NCBI GenBank assembly: GCA_917880885.1
Contig: OU862915.1
Location: forward strand, 40,308,676-40,372,675
Origin: Limnephilus marmoratus
Taxonomy: Eukaryota; Arthropoda; Insecta; Trichoptera; Limnephilidae
Length of the DNA stretch: 64,000 nucleotides
Direction: 5' to 3'
The position numbers and the translations under genes were made by a program. The notes under the pieces were generated by a model that worked only from the letters and a program-made list of their open reading frames with translations, was not told where the DNA came from and did no database searches. Of the stretch, positions 62,501 through 64,000 are shown one piece after another (the first letter of the stretch is position 1; each line of letters begins with the position of its first letter).

Positions 62501-64000
62501 TTACTAAAAATCATGGTCTTTACATGAATCAATCAAAAAATCTATGAAGTTTTTTTTTTTAATCAGCGTTTTAACACTTGGGTTCGCTTGTTTAAGCACT
62601 TGGGGTCGGACGTTTGAACACTTGGGGTAAGACGTAACTTTTGCCTTTTGGCTCCGAAAAGTCTGAAATTTAGGATTCTTAGTAAGAATCGTGGCCTAGA
62701 CGCGTACCAACAAAATTTCTTCTAAAGGTGAATTTTTGCAAAAATACATCGATTTACGGGGGCTTTGTTAAAATAATTTTGGTCGTTCATAACTTTGGCC
62801 CTATGGTTCCGAACAGTGTGAAATTTTTGATTCTTACTAAAAATCATGGTCACATGGTCTTAACATGAATCAATCAAAAAATCTACGAAGAATTTTTTTT
62901 TTTTTTTATCATCGTTTTAACACTTGGGTTCGCTCGTTTAAGCACTTGGGGTCGGACGTTTGAACACTTGGGGTAAGACATACCTTTTGCCTTATGGCTC
63001 CGAACAGTCTGAAATTTTGGAATCTTACTAAGAATCGTGGCCTGGATGCGTATCAATCAAAATATCGGCTAATAGAAGAATTTTTGCAGAAATTAATCGT
63101 TTTACAAGCGCTTTGTTACAATAATTTTGGTCTTTCATTACTTTGGCCCTATGGTTCCGAACAGTGTGAAATTTTGGATTCTTACTAAAAATCATAGTCT
63201 CTACATGAATCAATCAACAAATTTACGAAGAATTTTTTTTTAAATCATCGTTTTAACATTTGGGTTCGGTCGATTAAGCACTTGGGTCGGTCAGCCGGCT
63301 CCGAACAGTCTGAAATTTTGGAATCTTAATAAGAATCGTGGCCTGGACACGTAACAATCAAAATATCTACTAAAAGTAGAATTTTTGCAAAAAATCATTG
63401 TTTTACGGGCGCTTTGTAACAATAATTTTGGTACTTCATAACTTTGGCTTTATGTTTCCGAACCTTGTGAAATTTAAGGTTCTTACAAAGAATCAGGTTC
63501 TGTACTTGAAACAACAAAGCTTTTTTTTAAATCATCGTTTTAACACTTGGATCCGGTCACTTTAGCACTTGGCTTCGGACGTTTGAACGCTTGGGGTCGG
63601 TCATAAATTTTGCCCCATGGCTCCGAAAAGTCTGAAATTTTGGATTCTTAGTAAGAATCGTGGCCTGGACACGTATCAAGCAAAATTTCTTCTAAAGGTG
63701 AATTTTTGCAAAAATTAATCGATTTACGGGCGCTTTGTTAAAATAATTTTGGTCGTTCATAACTTTGGCCCTATTGTTTCGAACAGTGTGAAATTTTGGA
63801 TTCTTACTAAAAATCATAGTCTTTACAAGTCAAAAAATCTGCGAAGAATTAATATTTTTTTTTAATCATGGTTTTAACACTTGGGTTCGGTCGTTTAAGC
63901 ACTTGGGGTTGGTTAGCCTTATGGCTCCGAACAGTCTGAAATTTTGGATTCTTAGTAAGAATCATGACCTGGTCACGTATCAAGCAAAATTTCTTCTAAA
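59579..64000 (+). repeat. Satellite array, ~155-bp monomers becoming ~310-bp dimers
   Basis: Tandem units carry GGCTCCGAACCGACTGAAAT, ATTCTTACTCAGAATCATGG, a TGTACACGAATCAATCA block, ATCATCGTTTTAACACTTGG and CACTTGGGGTCGGTCATAAC. In 59579-61200 the block ATCRTGGTCTG recurs every 131-182 bp. From about 61790 two diverged monomer types alternate (GTGGCCTGG type and CATGGTCT type), so the same landmark recurs every 262-347 bp. The array runs off the right edge. No coding sequence; short frames are incidental. A dispersed repeat interrupts it at 61318-61594. Confidence 0.85.
61318..61594. repeat. Dispersed repeat G, copy 2, inserted in the satellite
   Basis: Same sequence as 26470-26773 with a 27-base internal deletion after GTAGGCGTTG. 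The satellite unit is broken at CTTCTGAAAT and resumes at GAAATTTTAGGTTCTTAC, leaving a possible 5-bp GAAAT duplication. The extra GGAGGAGATTTTGTAGTAGG at the right edge is a local duplication. Confidence 0.65.

Overview
The window looks like a gene-poor, AT-rich block of arthropod, most likely insect, nuclear DNA built almost entirely from transposable elements. I found no host protein gene. The insect reading rests on the element types: jockey/CR1-like and RTE-like non-LTR retrotransposons, a mariner, TA- and TTAA-flanked MITEs, hAT elements with 8-bp target duplications, Helitrons with insect-type termini, a Penelope-like element, several tRNA-headed short repeats and a short (TTAGG)3 tract. 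I cannot name the order or species. Nearly every coding stretch is a broken transposon protein.

Layout. 1-1607 is the 3' end of a non-LTR element whose inverted copy lies at 20020-21972. 2281-5646 holds short-repeat copies, two adjacent hAT-like MITEs sharing a target site, and a reverse-transcriptase (RT) remnant. 6060-6925 is a local tandem duplication. 9375-10340 is Helitron debris with a mariner-type MITE. 11121-12400 is a Penelope-like (PLE) remnant with a GIY-YIG endonuclease split by a TTAA-flanked MITE and a hammerhead-like motif near its 3' end. 15452-19940 holds a foldback MITE, a second PLE endonuclease scrap, Helitron and RTE 3' ends, two palindromes with hammerhead-like motifs and a deleted mariner. 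22640-24312 is a non-LTR element cut by two insertions. 26806-31115 has a Helitron, a TIR element with a tRNA cloverleaf, and a hAT element loaded with other repeats. 34290-39065 is a decayed autonomous Helitron plus a roughly 450-bp-arm inverted repeat. 40697-41738 is a short repeat split by a solo LTR. 44199-45796 is a TIR element with a nested hAT. 46951-49780 is a GC-richer stretch I cannot assign. 53240-54389 is an LTR-like sequence with an inverted pair of short repeats. 56735-57945 is a non-LTR AP-endonuclease relic. 57945-59578 is a rearranged Helitron, and 59579 to the right edge is satellite DNA.

Two short-repeat families dominate. Family A (tRNA-headed, about 400 bp) has about eight copies. 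Family B (poly-A tailed, with a conserved 3' double hairpin) has twelve. The most notable signals are: the hammerhead-like motif recurring at four separated loci with the same one-base departure from the canonical core; three copies of an element with a 73-nt tRNA cloverleaf, one of them between ~110-bp inverted repeats; and the shift of the satellite from ~155-bp monomers to ~310-bp dimers. Coordinates of repeat ends are read by eye and can be off by several bases unless a target duplication is given.
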